In this document: positions 15,701-23,821 of the stretch, one piece after another
Numbering within the stretch: the first letter of the stretch is position 1
Layout: the number at the start of each line of letters is the position of its first letter
Assembly: GCA_045113775.1 (NCBI GenBank)
Contig: JBGUJH010000106.1
Location: 1 to 64,000 of the forward strand
Reading direction: 5' to 3'
Length of the DNA: 64,000 nt
Origin: CAG-791 sp045113775
GTDB lineage: Bacteria > Bacillota > Clostridia > Lachnospirales > Lachnospiraceae
Translations under genes and position numbers: made by a program
Notes under the pieces: generated by a model
The model's input: the letters and a program-made list of their open reading frames with translations, nothing else
The model's database searches: none
Told to the model about the DNA's origin: nothing

Positions 15701-16168
15701 TACAAACGCATCAGACTTCATCATCAGGAGCAATCTCCCGATCTGCCTGGTTCCGTTAGTCTCCAGTTTTCTTTGATAGGACGTAACGCTATACGGTATC
15801 TCCTCGTTTAACCACTGATACTCAGGCCTCTTGGCGATCCTTTTGAACAAATCGGATACTTGTGGAACACTACGGCTGGATATATCAAAAAATTCCATTC
15901 CCTCATCCAGCGGATTTATCTTCCCGTCATCTCTCATTGAACTTCGGTCTGAATCCACCGCCAAAAACTTGATATGAGAATAGATCGGGTTTGGATCATC
16001 GGGATTGTCGGGCTTCACCGATTCATACACCTGCCGCTTAAGATTACGCAGACAGTCTATCCCCGTTCCTCCCAAGCCAATAGCCAGTGTCACGCACTCC
16101 GCCTGCTCAGCCTTATGATCATTACTGATAAAGCCGCCTCCGGCGCTGTATAAAAGCTGTCTGTACAT
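12725..16168 (-). CDS. tubulin-like GTPase-fold protein
   Basis: 1147 residues. The N-terminal 250 residues have the nucleotide-binding features of the bacterial tubulin-like domain: IGLGGTGIDCLRNLKR at 30-45 and the tubulin signature GLCGGTGSG at 183-191, followed by VCYLVQRALR. The long remainder is helical with a few cysteines and no domain I can name. By family it should bind GTP and may polymerise; a cytoskeletal or conflict-related role is inference. Residues 467-496 are an exact-in-frame duplication (MYDWRRDKTSEGES twice, period 45 bp) whose DNA contains the repeat core CCTCTGAGGT. Neighbours: HD, TerB-like and TIR-TPR genes upstream. Confidence 0.8.
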   Translation of the reverse strand: MYRQLLYSAGGGFISNDHKAEQAECVTLAIGLGGTGIDCLRNLKRQVYESVKPDNPDDPNPIYSHIKFLAVDSDRSSMRDDGKINPLDEGMEFFDISSRSVPQVSDLFKRIAKRPEYQWLNEEIPYSVTSYQRKLETNGTRQIGRLLLMMKSDAFVRRVESLIMDALRGFPAGADINVHIFSGLCGGTGSGIFLDVCYLVQRALRYHGNDRTTVFGYFFLPDVNLSIPSINAYQNSYHKLSQNGYAAMKELDYCMNFETNGGEWDQEYRGFHIGPTKNPLVNVCHLISSRTMHGDQLKDAYGCALNAVCDYVMQFLTKNELNMQTHMADYRSALQQVRVEHGANYRYIALGTSRAVVPIREILSYLGGALFSGFSDGRSKYPTAEEVDQIARENGLDFEGLLSPVTGVLSFSESTEPLDERMYRGSFNESDLSSPNELILPKEINNYFNNRNEKMLMRAEMVIPALMYDWRRDKTSEGESVMYDWRRDKTSEGESSISVIRKVFLALEEAVADPARGPFYAARVLKGAEEKNLVNVLEESLERTKEMIRVLSGHQASMLYEVKKARSEYIHSGFFQNRKRLFNALWEKIDKYYELDLKIAVLERMQNMIPGIIAQFNALFDKRFEPYCKVYSELLDTSAENSLAMRIGAMVLRDPCTVRIPELNFQTMRQLDQTLGNLDFDREASRFNRAFFKAEDVWATGEESRIVKFVSDYVSGVFDEYSSKTMEGYLEMKFGTTDASVLENMAFKDILEPLGYKALPLFWINGFYNQNSCKRDLVFIPDTSVILHKAMVIHSDWDPFLHLVKSSSPYRIYRLNCLFGVPMFAYCGTNLYKESYQHEDNFKGFHIYEGTEKDSRDWRKLPDLMPFSMTAKPTEEMLQNKKMYRRAVDVGIIRSCDNGAWELAVYEEPEDLERFAEEAFNRHGSRAAYEIPDRTEHYLHSRMPVRTMFIPNDGAAGFEDTVRLDYVMSSPALLKEIKRQLDILDKISSIKSRAEALKKDEAMKEEYFYALFTGVICQSSRKMVYMQTKDGVKREVVLTSVLPKNPYWRYAQIYQGLLDYMELDDQIRAAIKEEVRERLEELFDYKEYEEEIRAACNHLEELLADHNEKARRYGRFIIRIPEMPPELEEFFVEMMWILWEFRDGYGV
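14684..14770. repeat. 45-bp in-frame tandem duplication inside the tubulin-like gene
   Basis: 14684-14725 and 14729-14770 are near identical (two base differences). Each contains CCCTCTGARGTCTTATCC, close to the dispersed repeat core. The result is a doubled 15-residue unit. Confidence 0.9.
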
Positions 16169-16174
16169 CTCTAC

Positions 16175-16272
16175 CTACCCCCCGACCTCTAGGGTACCTT
16201 CGTCCTCTAGGGTACCTCTGACCTCCTGACCTCCAGACCTCTAGGGTACCTCGACCTCTGAGGTACCTTGTT
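16175..16272. repeat. dispersed repeat cluster
   Basis: Four to five copies of CGACCTCTAGGGTACCT / GACCTCTGAGGTACCT between the tubulin-like gene and the gene upstream of it. Confidence 0.8.
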
Positions 16273-16292
16273 CACATCCATCTCCGGCACCC

Positions 16293-17159
16293 TTACTTTT
16301 CTCTCCTGGACAACGCCCGCACCATCTTCATCTGCTCCTCACCGTGCTTCACGCACCAGTCAAAATATTCCTCCCACAGCGGAAAGTGCCGAAAGGCCGA
16401 TAAATCATCCCAGCTTTCATCATACTCAATAAAATCTATTTTCGTGTCATCCTTAGTCAAATAGACCTGCATCTTCGGATAAGTCCTCTGTCCTTTGACC
16501 GTATACCCTTCGATATAACCCTCCGCAAGAAACTCCGGATGTCTGCCAGGTTCGCCTCCCCAGTCCCGATTCCTGTTGTCCTCTATGACAGACAACTTCA
16601 CTTCCAGGCCATCTTCCTCTCTCAGGAAAAACGTCTTACCCGCCGCGTCCTCACACGCCAAAAGCCCGCCGTCATCGACAACATCAAACACCACACAGCA
16701 TTTGCACAAATCATGATATCCGTGAATCTCCTTTCTTTTCGGAGCAAGAATGTGTTCCGGAACAGACTCGAAGAATTCCGGGGGAATATTATATCGGGTC
16801 AAAAGATAGAAAAACCGTCTCCCGTCTTCCGCCGCAGCCTTGCGCCACGGATAAGAGTGGATAGTAAGCCACGGCACCGGATCAGACTCAGGCAGCGCTT
16901 TCCCTTCCCGAAAGGCCCGAAGCCCTTCTAAAAAACTCGGATACTTCGCAGCACTGAAATTCAAATAAATTCCATAATCATGCAAAAAATCCCAAAGCCC
17001 TTCACCAAGCACATTAAAGAGCCTTTGATTGAGCTCATCTTCCGTCAGAAATCCCCGATAAAAGCAATTCCAGCAACGGTCAAATTCCCGAAAGGTCTTT
17101 TCAACATTTTCATCCGCAAGCGCATTCCATGCCCGCTGCTCCTCTGTCAAGTTGCTCAT
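16293..17159 (-). CDS. unknown soluble protein next to the HD gene
   Basis: 288 residues, not recognised. It is rich in aromatic and acidic residues (FDRCWNCFYRGFLTEDELNQRLF; WDDLSAFRHFPLWEEYFDWCVKH), with no membrane segment. A central pair of Cys (CKCC around 152-155) follows GYHDL. Its ATG overlaps the stop of the HD gene by 4 nt (ATGA), so the two are translationally coupled and probably co-functional. Confidence 0.75.
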   Translation of the reverse strand: MSNLTEEQRAWNALADENVEKTFREFDRCWNCFYRGFLTEDELNQRLFNVLGEGLWDFLHDYGIYLNFSAAKYPSFLEGLRAFREGKALPESDPVPWLTIHSYPWRKAAAEDGRRFFYLLTRYNIPPEFFESVPEHILAPKRKEIHGYHDLCKCCVVFDVVDDGGLLACEDAAGKTFFLREEDGLEVKLSVIEDNRNRDWGGEPGRHPEFLAEGYIEGYTVKGQRTYPKMQVYLTKDDTKIDFIEYDESWDDLSAFRHFPLWEEYFDWCVKHGEEQMKMVRALSRREK

Positions 17160-17734
17160 CTGCCTTCGCTCCTGCCGGTCAGCCCCAGCTCTTCCGCGTG
17201 CTCCTGCATCCCTCCGATGCAGATCTCCGCCACATCACGGATCTCCATACCCATCATCTCGCAGCCCTTAAGGATTATTTCCCTGTTGCAGCCGGCAGCG
17301 AACCTCTTATCTTTCCATTTCTTCATAAAGCTCTTCAGGTTCATTCCCACAATGCCGGTCGGACGCATCCTGGCTGCCGCCTGAATGATCCCACTCAACT
17401 CATCCACTGTGAAAAGACTCTTCTCCATATCGGTAATCGGCTCCACATCCGTGCAGATAGAATACCCGTGGCTCATGATTGCCCTGATATCCTCTTCGGG
17501 GACACCCGCTTCACGCAGCGGCTCCTCCGTATGTGCCAGATGCTCTTCCGGAAATTTCTCATAATCGTAATCATGCAGATATCCGACCGCCTCCCAGTGC
17601 TCCTTATCAGCGCCGAAATGCTCCGCCATAGCTCCCATGCAGGCGGCCACATTCGCCGCGTGGAGCTTCAAGTGCTCCTCCGTCACCATGGTATCGTTCA
17701 GTCTCTTTGCCTCTGCAATTGTCAATTTGTCCAT
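17156..17734 (-). CDS. HD-domain phosphohydrolase
   Basis: 192 residues with HD-superfamily motifs: an early metal-ligand His (EEHLKLHAANVAA), the HD pair in GYLHDYDYEKFPEEHLAHTEE, and MSHGYS with another His. This is the HDIG-type layout of small nucleotide or phosphate hydrolases; the substrate is unknown. The frame is open to 17851, but the first 39 codons are repeat-derived (RYPRGRR). The chosen ATG has AAAGGAG 9 nt upstream. It overlaps the next gene by 4 nt. Confidence 0.85.
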   Translation of the reverse strand: MDKLTIAEAKRLNDTMVTEEHLKLHAANVAACMGAMAEHFGADKEHWEAVGYLHDYDYEKFPEEHLAHTEEPLREAGVPEEDIRAIMSHGYSICTDVEPITDMEKSLFTVDELSGIIQAAARMRPTGIVGMNLKSFMKKWKDKRFAAGCNREIILKGCEMMGMEIRDVAEICIGGMQEHAEELGLTGRSEGR

Positions 17735-17753
17735 AATTCGTTTCTCCTTTAAC

Positions 17754-17780
17754 CTTCGACCTCTAGGGTACCTCGACCTA
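17754..17780. repeat. single dispersed repeat copy
   Basis: One CGACCTCTAGGGTACCTCGACCT copy between the HD and TerB-like genes, overlapping the stop region of the latter. Confidence 0.7.
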
Positions 17781-18356
17781 AGCCCCCAAATAATTGTCTG
17801 CAATATAATTGTCCAGCATGTTCGTGTAAATCTTATAATCCCTGACTTCACTGCGCATCATGCTTCTGCGTGCCTTTATAAACTCTGCTCCAATATATTT
17901 AAATGTATTAACTATCGGTTCTGAAACAGTGGCTTTAGGGCCGCCTTGTCTTGCATACAATAGACGCAGATTGCCGCTTTGACGGGCCGATTCATAGATT
18001 GAATTATCCACCCAGACCGTAAGAATTAATGATGTGGGCGGCTTGCTTTCAAAATCTTTAGAATAAATATTGTTATCTTTAGCATAGTCAATAATCTCGC
18101 GATGAGAAAAATCCAGACTGCATACTTTGGCAATAAAATCAGTTTCTTCCACTGTGAGAGTTCCGTCTGAAGAAGACAAATACATCAAGAATTCCGCCAT
18201 ATCTAAGCGTGCATAGAGTCTTAAATCCGGATTACTGCTTCCCGTGGCTTTAGCTATTTGTTGGCGGACATCCGTTTTTGCTCCCAAATCTTCAAGGTAG
18301 TCGCACATTTTATCCACTACTGCCTTCATTTGACTGATAACACTGTTACTAACCAT
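17778..18356 (-). CDS. TerB-like protein
   Basis: 192 residues. The segment LDMAEFLMYLSSSDGTLTVEETDFIAKVCSL (about 50-80) has the acidic metal-binding helix pattern of the TerB/DnaJ-TerB family, followed by REIIDYAKDNNIYSKDF. The C-terminal half is not recognised. TerB-type domains occur in stress and phage-defence gene sets. It lies between the TIR-TPR gene (upstream) and the HD gene, all on the same strand. GAAAGGA precedes the ATG. Confidence 0.65.
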   Translation of the reverse strand: MVSNSVISQMKAVVDKMCDYLEDLGAKTDVRQQIAKATGSSNPDLRLYARLDMAEFLMYLSSSDGTLTVEETDFIAKVCSLDFSHREIIDYAKDNNIYSKDFESKPPTSLILTVWVDNSIYESARQSGNLRLLYARQGGPKATVSEPIVNTFKYIGAEFIKARRSMMRSEVRDYKIYTNMLDNYIADNYLGA

Positions 18357-18481
18357 CCTGTTTTTCCTTTCTGCACTCGTTCGTGCACATCGTTTGTTTA
18401 AGTGTTGCCTTATTCTTCTGCCTCTGTGTTAAGTCTGTTATAGACTCATCACTTGCAAAGGCGGAAGGCTTTCCGCGTGAG

Positions 18482-21076
18482 TTAAAAAAACCTATTCAGC
18501 AAATCCTCTGCGCGCTGATCAAGTCCGCCCAGGCATTCACTGCCGCAGACTCTCCTGAGTTTGAGCACGCGCTCAAACATCACTTTCGATTTCAACTTGC
18601 TGACATTATTATCATAGAAAAACCTTCCCAAATTGTCATAACTGATCGCCAAATCTTTATACGCCATCGGCGTGCCCGTCTGCTCGCACAGCTGCTTAAA
18701 GACTAAAAGAGATCTCTCAAAGTATTTCTGTGCCGCCGTAATGTCTTTCCCGGCTTCAGCTGTTTTTCCAAGACCTTCCAGAGCGAGTGCCTGAACCCTC
18801 CTGCACTCCTGCGCGTTCGTTTTCTCGCATATGGCCAGAATTTTCTCGTAGAAAGCCGCCGCTGCCATGTGATCTCCCCTGCTCATCGCTTCATCTCCGA
18901 GATGCAGGCAGCCAAAAGACAGATTATAATCAGCTTCTGCTTTTCCTGACTCTTTTGCCAGCTTATACCGGATCAACAGCCCTTTCTCATAGAATATCTG
19001 CGCTTCGGCGGGATTTCCCCTCTTCATAGCCAGATCTCCGAGATTGAAATAGCTCACGGCAAGATCGCTTCCGGACTCCTGTGTTCCTGTCTCTTTGTCC
19101 AGCTTCTGTCTGATGACAAGTCCTTTTTCGTAGTATTCCTGCGCTAAAGCCAGGTCTCCTCTCAACATTGCCACCGTTCCAAGCTCGTTATAGCTTACGG
19201 ACAGGCTTCTTCTGGACAATACAGTCCCTGTTTCCGCTGCCAATTCTTTACTTATGGCATAGCTCTTCTCATAGAAGCTCTGTGCGCGGTCAAGGTCTCC
19301 CCTCTCCTCCGCCAGTTTTCCAAGCCTTCCATAGCAAACCCCCAAATCGGCTCTTACTAAGGCTGTTCCTGTCTTTTCAGAAAGTTCTGTAAAAATAGCA
19401 AGGGCCCTCTCATAATACTTCCGTGCGCCCTCATTGTTTCCTTCCTCTTTTTCTATATCTCCGAGGTTGTCGCAGTTGATGGCAAGGTTTCTTCTCATCC
19501 ACACCGTCCTTGTTTCCTCGGGTATATCTTCCCTGATAGCAAGCGCTGTCTCATAGTATTTCTTTGCTTCGGCATAGTCTGCTCTTGCCATCGCTAATCT
19601 TCCAAGTTCTCCAAAGCCGATCGCAACTTCATCCGCCGACTCTATTGAACCGGTTTCTATAGCTGTTTGTCTTTGGATAGAAAGGCTTTTCTCATAGTAG
19701 ATCTGCGCTCCGGCAATGTCGTTTTCCGCCATCGATATTTTGCCAAGTCCTCTGCAGGCGTCTGACTGAAACATGAGAAAATTATACTTACCGGGTTCTA
19801 CATACTGACCCGCCAGGTTGTGCACTTCTTCATATGCGTCCCCTGCATCATCCAGTGCCCTGATTTCATATTGTGCATCTGCCAAAGCCAATAACCCGTA
19901 GATTAACTCCTCTGCTCTCTCTTTAGTCGGCTCAGCATTATATGCTTTTCTCAGATAGGCAGCATGCTTTTCACGCCATCCGGCGGCCTTGCGGAATTCC
20001 GGTGATACGCCCTTTCCTGTCGCATACATCACCGCGAGCTGCTTCATTGCCTCAGGAAGTCCCGCCTCTGCCGCTTCTGTGATCAGCTCCACCGCGCGCC
20101 CAGCGTCAACTTCTACATCAATCCCGTCTAAATAGGCGAGCCCGATCAGGAATTTGTGCCCCGGGTCTTCATCGTCAGTCGTGACAGCCATAATCCTTAG
20201 CTTTTCCAACAGCGCAGGGTGAAATGTCTTACCAGGTTCTCCTCTCACACAAGGCGGGATTGATTTAAAATGCTCCTTCAGAATGTCATAGTCCGTCTTC
20301 TCCATCTCCACCGCTAATATGGGCTTTCCATGATCCAACGCTGCAGGATACTCCGTCTTCATTACATAGTTGTCTTCTTTCACAATGTTTGGTGTTACAA
20401 CAATGGTGAAAAGATCGCACTTTTGGATCATCTCGCTAATGGCCTGGTTGAAATCCTCCCCCGGATTCAGGAATTCATCGTACCAGATTGCGATACTGAG
20501 ACATAACTGATTGCTGTGGATCAAACGCATCAGTTCCTGCGCCTTTTTTCTGTCCCTTTTGCGATAACTCAGGAATATATAGGCGTCGAATGCGGCACGG
20601 ACCTTCTCCGCCAATTCATTACTGACAAGGACTGACTTTATGTAGGTTTCCAGTACTACCGCAAAACTGCGCCGTGTCTCATCTTGGTTGTTGGAGTCCA
20701 GATACTGCAGATTACCGAAACGTTCAGAGTATATAACGTCCAAGCCGCGCTCCATCATAATAGGGAGCACTGGAATATGTCTCTCTTTTGCAATCTGAAA
20801 CTCAAAGTCCATCGCGCGATTCCGCGTGGTAAGGAGCTTTGTAGTGACCGGCATGACAAAGAGCTGCATCAATGACAGATTCAATTCCAAATCCTCTTTG
20901 TCAAATTCCGCTTCCGGTTCGGATTCATACCAGATCGCACATTCTATGATCCTGAGGATCTTTGTGGAATACTCATCGAAAAACTGCCTGAAATCATCCG
21001 GATGACATGAAAAATAGACATTTGGTTTCCTCTGTGGATTTTCATTGCCAATGGTTCTATAGCTTAATTTGGACAC
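18482..21076 (-). CDS. tandem TIR / Sel1-TPR protein
   Basis: 864 residues. There are two TIR-like units: 18-150 (VYFSCHPDDFRQFF ... AMDFEFQIAKERHIPVLPIM, diverged) and about 163-280 (DAYIFLSYRKRDRKKAQ ... YVMKTEYPAALDHGKPILAVEM, with Glu242 in the catalytic place). Sel1-like repeats follow (LIGLAYLDGIDVEVDAGRAVELITEAAEAG), then roughly nine TPRs from about 430 to the end (AQIYYEKSLSIQRQTA and relatives). TIR domains supply NADase or signalling activity; the TPRs probably sense a partner or ligand. The start is GTG with AGGAGG 5 nt upstream; the first 10 residues are not conserved-looking. Confidence 0.85.
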   Translation of the reverse strand: MSKLSYRTIGNENPQRKPNVYFSCHPDDFRQFFDEYSTKILRIIECAIWYESEPEAEFDKEDLELNLSLMQLFVMPVTTKLLTTRNRAMDFEFQIAKERHIPVLPIMMERGLDVIYSERFGNLQYLDSNNQDETRRSFAVVLETYIKSVLVSNELAEKVRAAFDAYIFLSYRKRDRKKAQELMRLIHSNQLCLSIAIWYDEFLNPGEDFNQAISEMIQKCDLFTIVVTPNIVKEDNYVMKTEYPAALDHGKPILAVEMEKTDYDILKEHFKSIPPCVRGEPGKTFHPALLEKLRIMAVTTDDEDPGHKFLIGLAYLDGIDVEVDAGRAVELITEAAEAGLPEAMKQLAVMYATGKGVSPEFRKAAGWREKHAAYLRKAYNAEPTKERAEELIYGLLALADAQYEIRALDDAGDAYEEVHNLAGQYVEPGKYNFLMFQSDACRGLGKISMAENDIAGAQIYYEKSLSIQRQTAIETGSIESADEVAIGFGELGRLAMARADYAEAKKYYETALAIREDIPEETRTVWMRRNLAINCDNLGDIEKEEGNNEGARKYYERALAIFTELSEKTGTALVRADLGVCYGRLGKLAEERGDLDRAQSFYEKSYAISKELAAETGTVLSRRSLSVSYNELGTVAMLRGDLALAQEYYEKGLVIRQKLDKETGTQESGSDLAVSYFNLGDLAMKRGNPAEAQIFYEKGLLIRYKLAKESGKAEADYNLSFGCLHLGDEAMSRGDHMAAAAFYEKILAICEKTNAQECRRVQALALEGLGKTAEAGKDITAAQKYFERSLLVFKQLCEQTGTPMAYKDLAISYDNLGRFFYDNNVSKLKSKVMFERVLKLRRVCGSECLGGLDQRAEDLLNRFF

Positions 21077-21083
21077 TTGCTCC

Positions 21084-21137
21084 TCCTGGGTACCTCGACC
21101 TCGGGTACCTCGACCTCTGGGGTACCTTGACCTCCCT
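21084..21137. repeat. dispersed repeat cluster
   Basis: Three GGTACCTCGACCTCTGG-type copies between the Nudix gene and the TIR-TPR gene. Confidence 0.75.
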
Positions 21138-21139
21138 CC

Positions 21140-21706
21140 TCACAGATCACTCACAGCCTGCATCTCCAAGTAATCCATAAGCACCTTCATCCCTTTCGGA
21201 TTCACGCAGAACCGATCGCTCCCCCTGCAGCTCTCCTCATAAGCTTCCTCGAGGTCAAAATATCGAACCTCTTCCACCTCGCTCTCCTGCAGGACAAGTT
21301 TCTCCGGATCGACCGGCTCGCAATAGACATACACGCTGATCACTTCGTTGTCATGAAAGGGCTCTCCGTGAAATACTTCCTCATACTCCGTCCGGAAGGT
21401 CCCTATCCGCGTCAGTTGCTCCTTCTCCGCCGAGATGCCCAGCTCCTCTGCCAGTTCTCTGAGCGCCGACTCAGGCGGCTCCACTCCTGCCGGAATATGC
21501 CCCGCCGAAGAAGTATCAAACATCCCGGGATAAGAGTCCTTATTGGCACTCCTCTTCTGGAGCAGCACCTGCCAGCGCCCTTCCACCCTCCTTATGATCC
21601 AAACATGCGTCGTCCGGTGAAGGATTCCCTTGCTGTGCGCAACACTTCGCTCGACAATCTCTCCCGTCGGCATCCCATTTTCATCACAGATATCAAAATA
21701 TTCCAT
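21140..21706 (-). CDS. Nudix hydrolase (isopentenyl-diphosphate isomerase-like group)
   Basis: 188 residues with the Nudix box GHIPAGVEPPESALRELAEELGI (contains REL-x-EELG with the metal-binding glutamates). The N-terminal pattern EYFDICDENGMPTGEIVERSVAH...HRTTHVWI is typical of YfcD/IDI-like Nudix enzymes. It would hydrolyse a nucleoside diphosphate-type substrate, not identified. The start is the ATG with GGAGG 6 nt upstream, rather than a TTG four codons earlier. Confidence 0.88.
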   Translation of the reverse strand: MEYFDICDENGMPTGEIVERSVAHSKGILHRTTHVWIIRRVEGRWQVLLQKRSANKDSYPGMFDTSSAGHIPAGVEPPESALRELAEELGISAEKEQLTRIGTFRTEYEEVFHGEPFHDNEVISVYVYCEPVDPEKLVLQESEVEEVRYFDLEEAYEESCRGSDRFCVNPKGMKVLMDYLEMQAVSDL

Positions 21707-21718
21707 AATTTCCTCCAA

Positions 21719-21803
21719 GTTGGTACCTCGACCTCTAGGGTACCTCGACCTCTGGGGTACCTCGACCTCTAGGGTATCTTGACCTCTAGGGTACCTCGTC
21801 CCA
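21719..21803. repeat. dispersed repeat cluster
   Basis: Five consecutive CGACCTCTAGGGTACCT / CTGGGGTACCT copies, the most regular cluster of the family. Confidence 0.85.
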
Positions 21804-22229
21804 TTATTTTCCGTATTCTACGTAACACCATTTGGCAATTTTAGCGATCAACTCAGCCGGCAGTTCCCGAGTATACGGCAGTCGGATTGTCCCTTTGCTA
21901 ACGTCAATTCCTGCAAGCTCCTCTGCAAAAATCGTCGTCGCCTCCCCGCCCGGATAAATCCCGATATGCTTTTTAGACGCCGCAAAATGGATCAGGTTCC
22001 TCCCTTTCCAATAAGTCGGCATCGACCATGAGATCCGCTCCTCAGCATCCGGGATAGCTTCTCGAATTATAGCCCGCACTTCCTCCAGCTTGCTCCGAAC
22101 ATCTTCCTCTTGCGACGCAATGTACTCATCAACCGTCTTCGGCTTACCGCAAAAATGCGATTGATCCTTCCTCGAAAAAACACGCCCGCAATTTGGGCAT
22201 TTCCATTTTGACCCCTGAATTTTTCCCAT
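21804..22229 (-). CDS. DUF1801 (YdhG-like) protein with N-terminal zinc motif
   Basis: 141 residues. A CPNCGRVFSRKDQSHFC segment near the N-terminus could bind zinc. The rest is DUF1801-like: ISWSMPTYWKGRNLIHFAASKKHIGIYPGG and KGTIRLPYTRELPAELIAKI. The biochemical role of the family is not settled. I chose the ATG with AAGGA 5 nt upstream over a GTG nine codons earlier. Confidence 0.8.
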   Translation of the reverse strand: MGKIQGSKWKCPNCGRVFSRKDQSHFCGKPKTVDEYIASQEEDVRSKLEEVRAIIREAIPDAEERISWSMPTYWKGRNLIHFAASKKHIGIYPGGEATTIFAEELAGIDVSKGTIRLPYTRELPAELIAKIAKWCYVEYGK

Positions 22230-22305
22230 AGCATTCCTTGTCAAAAAAAAGTTCACCTATTCATAATTATTCGTAATAAACTGCGATTTCATTATACCAT
22301 CTAGA

Positions 22306-22402
22306 TTCCCCGACCTCTAGGGTACCTTGTTCGTTCGTTCCCGACCTATAGGGTACCTTGTTCCTTAGGGTACCTTGTTCCTCTAGGGTACCTTGTTCCT
22401 GC
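22306..22402. repeat. dispersed repeat cluster
   Basis: Four copies of (CGACCT)CTAGGGTACCTTGTTC. The frame that runs through them (EQGTLE units) is not a gene. Confidence 0.8.
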
Positions 22403-22404
22403 CA

Positions 22405-22464
22405 AAAAAAAAGAGCAGACCCGGCACTCTGTAGAATCCTCAGAATCTGCCATGTCTGCTGCAT
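22405..22464 (-). terminator. rho-independent terminator after the TIR/beta-sandwich gene
   Basis: On the minus strand AGCAGAC pairs with GTCTGCT around a structured interior, and is followed by nine T residues. It lies beyond the CCTCCGGGTTACC array that follows the TIR gene. Confidence 0.8.
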
Positions 22465-22482
22465 TTTCTCTTTGATCGCTTA

Positions 22483-22612
22483 TGTTCCCCGCCTCCGGGT
22501 TACCTCCCGCCTCCGGGTTACCCCCCGCCTCCGGGTTACCTCCCGCCTCCGGGTTACCCCCCCGCCTCCGGGTTACCTCCTGCCTCCGGGTTTCCTCCCC
22601 TCGCGCGGCATC
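22483..22612. repeat. tandem array CCCGCCTCCGGGTTACC
   Basis: Six tandem copies of a 19-20 bp unit with core CCGCCTCCGGGTTACCTC directly after the TIR gene. It has the same overall shape as the dispersed family (GCCTC-YRGGGTTACC versus ACCTCTAGGGTACC) but a different sequence, seen only here. Confidence 0.85.
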
Positions 22613-22621
22613 TCCCCCTCG

Positions 22622-23650
22622 TCAGAACGCCATCGGCGGGAACAGCATCTCGCCGCTCAGTCTCACTCCGATTGCTTCAATCATGAGCGTATTCTTAAGC
22701 ACCCCGTCGTCTCTCGGGTGTACCACAAAACATATTTCCGATACCTCAGACAGCCGACTGCAATCCATAGCCAAAATAGAGATCGCCGCTTCTGCAGTCC
22801 CCCTCTCAAGTTCGATTGCAAACTCCTCGATCTTTCTGTGATCAGCATCTTTGAACTCAACCGTAATACTGCCCAGAGCAGGATTCTCACTCTTAATCCT
22901 GCAGTTGAAAGAAGCCTGCCGGTCAAATTTCAGGTATTCTCTCAGATTCTGATAGTCCCTGTATACGAACGCGAGCGAAGCAAACGATGGCTGATAGCAA
23001 ATACTTGTGAAATCATAATTGATCACGAAGCTGCCGTCGCCGGTTTTTGCAAGCTGCATGAGCTCTTCTTTCTTCACGGGAATGGCAGGAATCTCTTCCA
23101 TCCAAACGCCCGTCTTCGCTTTTTCCGTCAAAGAGGATTCGGAAAGGATCCTCTTCTCCAGTTCCGCCGCGAATGTCGCCACGACGATGGTGAGCCTTTT
23201 GCTCTTTTCTTCTGTCATTTCCGGATCGATCTGCCGCAAAAGATTCATGATTCTGTTCGCATCTGTCAAGTCGACCACCTCGACGGTGCTCATAGGCGTA
23301 TTTGCCAGAGCGTAATCTTTGGCAAGAGGAGGAATCACCAGAGGATAAATCGCAAGCCCCGTTTCCGGGTCGTGGTCATATTTCCATTTTCCGGCCTGAT
23401 AATAGGCAGCAGAGAGCTCAAAGATGCAATATTTTGACTTCCAGTAATCATTCGATAACAGAGCTATAAAAATGTCAGATTGATACAAGGCATCATATAT
23501 CGCCTTGTCAAATGAAGTCCCTGGGGCGATCACCGGCTCCGCGGAGCAGAAAACAGATGCTTCCGCGTCGACCAATTTAAGGATCCTCGAAAAACTCAAG
23601 GCCGTCTTCTCGTCCTTGTTAGTAAAACTGATGAAAATGTGCCTGCTCAT
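22622..23650 (-). CDS. TIR / beta-sandwich protein
   Basis: 342 residues. The N-terminal TIR domain (1-150) has IFISFTNKDEKTA, an APGTSFDKAIYDAL box and FELSAAYY with Glu78 at the catalytic place. The C-terminal part (about 200-342) reads as beta strands (GSFVINYDFTSICYQPSFASLAF; ITVEFKDADHRKIEEFAIEL) and could be a carbohydrate- or ligand-binding sandwich. Probable NAD-cleaving effector with a sensor domain (inference). The ATG at 23650 has GGAGG 7 nt upstream; a TTG five codons earlier is less likely. It has its own terminator. Confidence 0.8.
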   Translation of the reverse strand: MSRHIFISFTNKDEKTALSFSRILKLVDAEASVFCSAEPVIAPGTSFDKAIYDALYQSDIFIALLSNDYWKSKYCIFELSAAYYQAGKWKYDHDPETGLAIYPLVIPPLAKDYALANTPMSTVEVVDLTDANRIMNLLRQIDPEMTEEKSKRLTIVVATFAAELEKRILSESSLTEKAKTGVWMEEIPAIPVKKEELMQLAKTGDGSFVINYDFTSICYQPSFASLAFVYRDYQNLREYLKFDRQASFNCRIKSENPALGSITVEFKDADHRKIEEFAIELERGTAEAAISILAMDCSRLSEVSEICFVVHPRDDGVLKNTLMIEAIGVRLSGEMLFPPMAF

Positions 23651-23686
23651 GTGCTTGCCCTCCAATAATTCCCAAATTGCATGCCC

Positions 23687-23745
23687 GACCTCTGGGGTAC
23701 CTTGTGCACCGGGGTACCCCGACCTCCAGGGTACCTCGACCTTCC
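23687..23745. repeat. dispersed repeat cluster, last intergenic one
   Basis: Three CGACCTCTGGGGTACCTTG-type copies. No intergenic copies were seen to the right of this point. Confidence 0.75.
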
Positions 23746-23821
23746 TTCTCCCCCTTCATGCAAAATAGGCTGCAACATTGATTAGTGCTACAGCCTGGAT
23801 TCAGTGTAAAAACAATATCAC

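Noticed and set aside
22358..23437. 359-residue plus-strand open frame
   Set aside because: It runs antisense to the TIR/beta-sandwich gene and through the CCGCCTCCGGGTTACC array; the translated array (RLRVTP units) and lack of any family pattern mark it as a shadow.
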